From CAVVST01 sp963750995 (GTDB lineage Bacteria > Acidobacteriota > Vicinamibacteria > Vicinamibacterales > UBA2999): a DNA stretch of 64,000 nucleotides. Below, piece after piece: positions 63,779 through 64,000 of this stretch. Position 1 is the first letter of the stretch, and each line of letters begins with the position of its first letter. The stretch spans positions 930,001-994,000 of the forward strand of contig CAVVST010000004.1 of NCBI GenBank assembly GCA_963750995.1, read 5' to 3'. Both the position numbers and the translations under genes were made by a program. The notes below the pieces were generated by a model. That model saw only the letters and a list, made by a program, of their open reading frames with translations. It was not told the origin of the DNA and made no database searches.

Positions 63779-64000
63779 ATGAACGAGCCTCGAGTGTTCG
63801 GCAGCGAGCACGAGATGAGTTCCGGCGTCTGCGGGACATCTTCGAGTCGGCCCTCGAGCAACCGCCGGCCGAGCGCTCGCGCTACGTCGAACGCGCGTGT
63901 GCCGGGCAGATGCCGACCTTGATCGGCGAGGTGGAGCGGATGCTCCGTGCGGACGGCGAGCACCACCGCTTTCTCGATGGAAGTGCGTCTCTGCGGCGCG
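63779..64000 (+). CDS. N-terminus of a Ser/Thr protein kinase-type gene, cut by window edge
   Basis: Frame 1 from about 63811 reads RDEFRRLRDIFESALEQPPAERSRYVERACAG...LIGEVERMLRADGEHHRFLD, the N-terminal leader module that precedes the kinase domain in many acidobacterial Ser/Thr kinases. The ATG at 63779 is in a different frame, so one indel near 63800 probably interrupts the start. The kinase domain itself would lie beyond 64000. It is divergent from the sigma-factor fragment, a common sigma/kinase pairing. Confidence 0.55.

Noticed and set aside
59390..64000. Direct repeat of the tRNA-Ala 3' end marking an island
   Set aside because: I searched by eye for the GGTTCGATCCCGGTCAGGTCC end and found no second copy inside the window; an island remains only a suggestion.

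Overview
The window is high-GC DNA from a Gram-negative, diderm bacterium, most probably an Acidobacteriota of the Vicinamibacteria type. I infer this from gene content, not from a marker-gene comparison. The supporting content is an outer-membrane assembly gene (lptD), a TonB/ExbB/ExbD/ExbD cluster beside a TonB-dependent receptor with a carboxypeptidase-regulatory-like N-terminus, many exported TPR/HEAT proteins, a membrane pyrophosphatase, and an ECF sigma factor divergent from a Ser/Thr kinase of the kind abundant in that phylum. Most of the window is dense housekeeping sequence with many 1-20 bp gene overlaps.

Layout. 1-7.6 kb: one minus-strand operon (deoxynucleoside kinase, accD, folC, lptD, then rmlA/rmlC/rmlB-like dTDP-sugar genes). 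7.7-9.9 kb: a plus-strand HEAT-repeat/cyclophilin lipoprotein gene broken by many frameshifts. 9.9-10.4 kb: two tandem micro-genes for nearly identical 16-17 residue lysine/alanine peptides, with terminators, a promoter and a structured leader. 10.5-12.8 kb: TPR protein and ddl. 12.8-20.8 kb: tgt-yajC-secD-secF-uppP-DUF502-hppA. 21.0-26.9 kb: tonB-exbB-exbD-exbD and the receptor. 26.9-33.4 kb: TPR lipoprotein, rel/spoT, ridA, rpmB, unknown genes and a dksA-like gene. 33.5-36 kb: lon. 36-41.7 kb: minus-strand operon ileS-lspA-lgt-rluD-NUDIX. 41.7-45 kb: two M16 peptidases and a HAD phosphatase. 45-51.6 kb: minus-strand run aspA-(methyltransferase::bioY)-thiD-moaE-moaD-prfA-prmC-HIT. 51.6-56.1 kb: fumarase, A-type Fe-S protein, a Fur::rubrerythrin-like fusion, a PHP phosphoesterase and a catalytically dead ABC-ATPase homologue. 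56.2-59.4 kb: two convergent cold-shock genes, a mocA-like gene, an unknown secreted protein, a VOC protein and tRNA-Ala(GGC). 59.6-64 kb: an accessory-looking stretch with a flavin monooxygenase, an exported methyltransferase, a Tat-exported protein, a decayed ECF sigma gene and the start of a kinase.

Two things run through the window. First, several genes that should be indispensable (secD, rel, lon, ileS, aspA, fumarase) are interrupted by single-base frameshifts while both halves stay fully conserved, which looks like uncorrected sequencing indels. The HEAT/cyclophilin and sigma-factor loci carry far denser breaks and may be truly decayed. Second, many gene borders carry inverted, short-word repeats (for example CAAGGCA, CACGAAG, TTGGGAG), one of which forms a near-perfect 20-bp hairpin between exbB and exbD.

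The most novel-looking items are the twin basic micro-peptide genes with their leader, the Fur::rubrerythrin-like fusion, the pseudo-ABC ATPase and the methyltransferase::BioY fusion.
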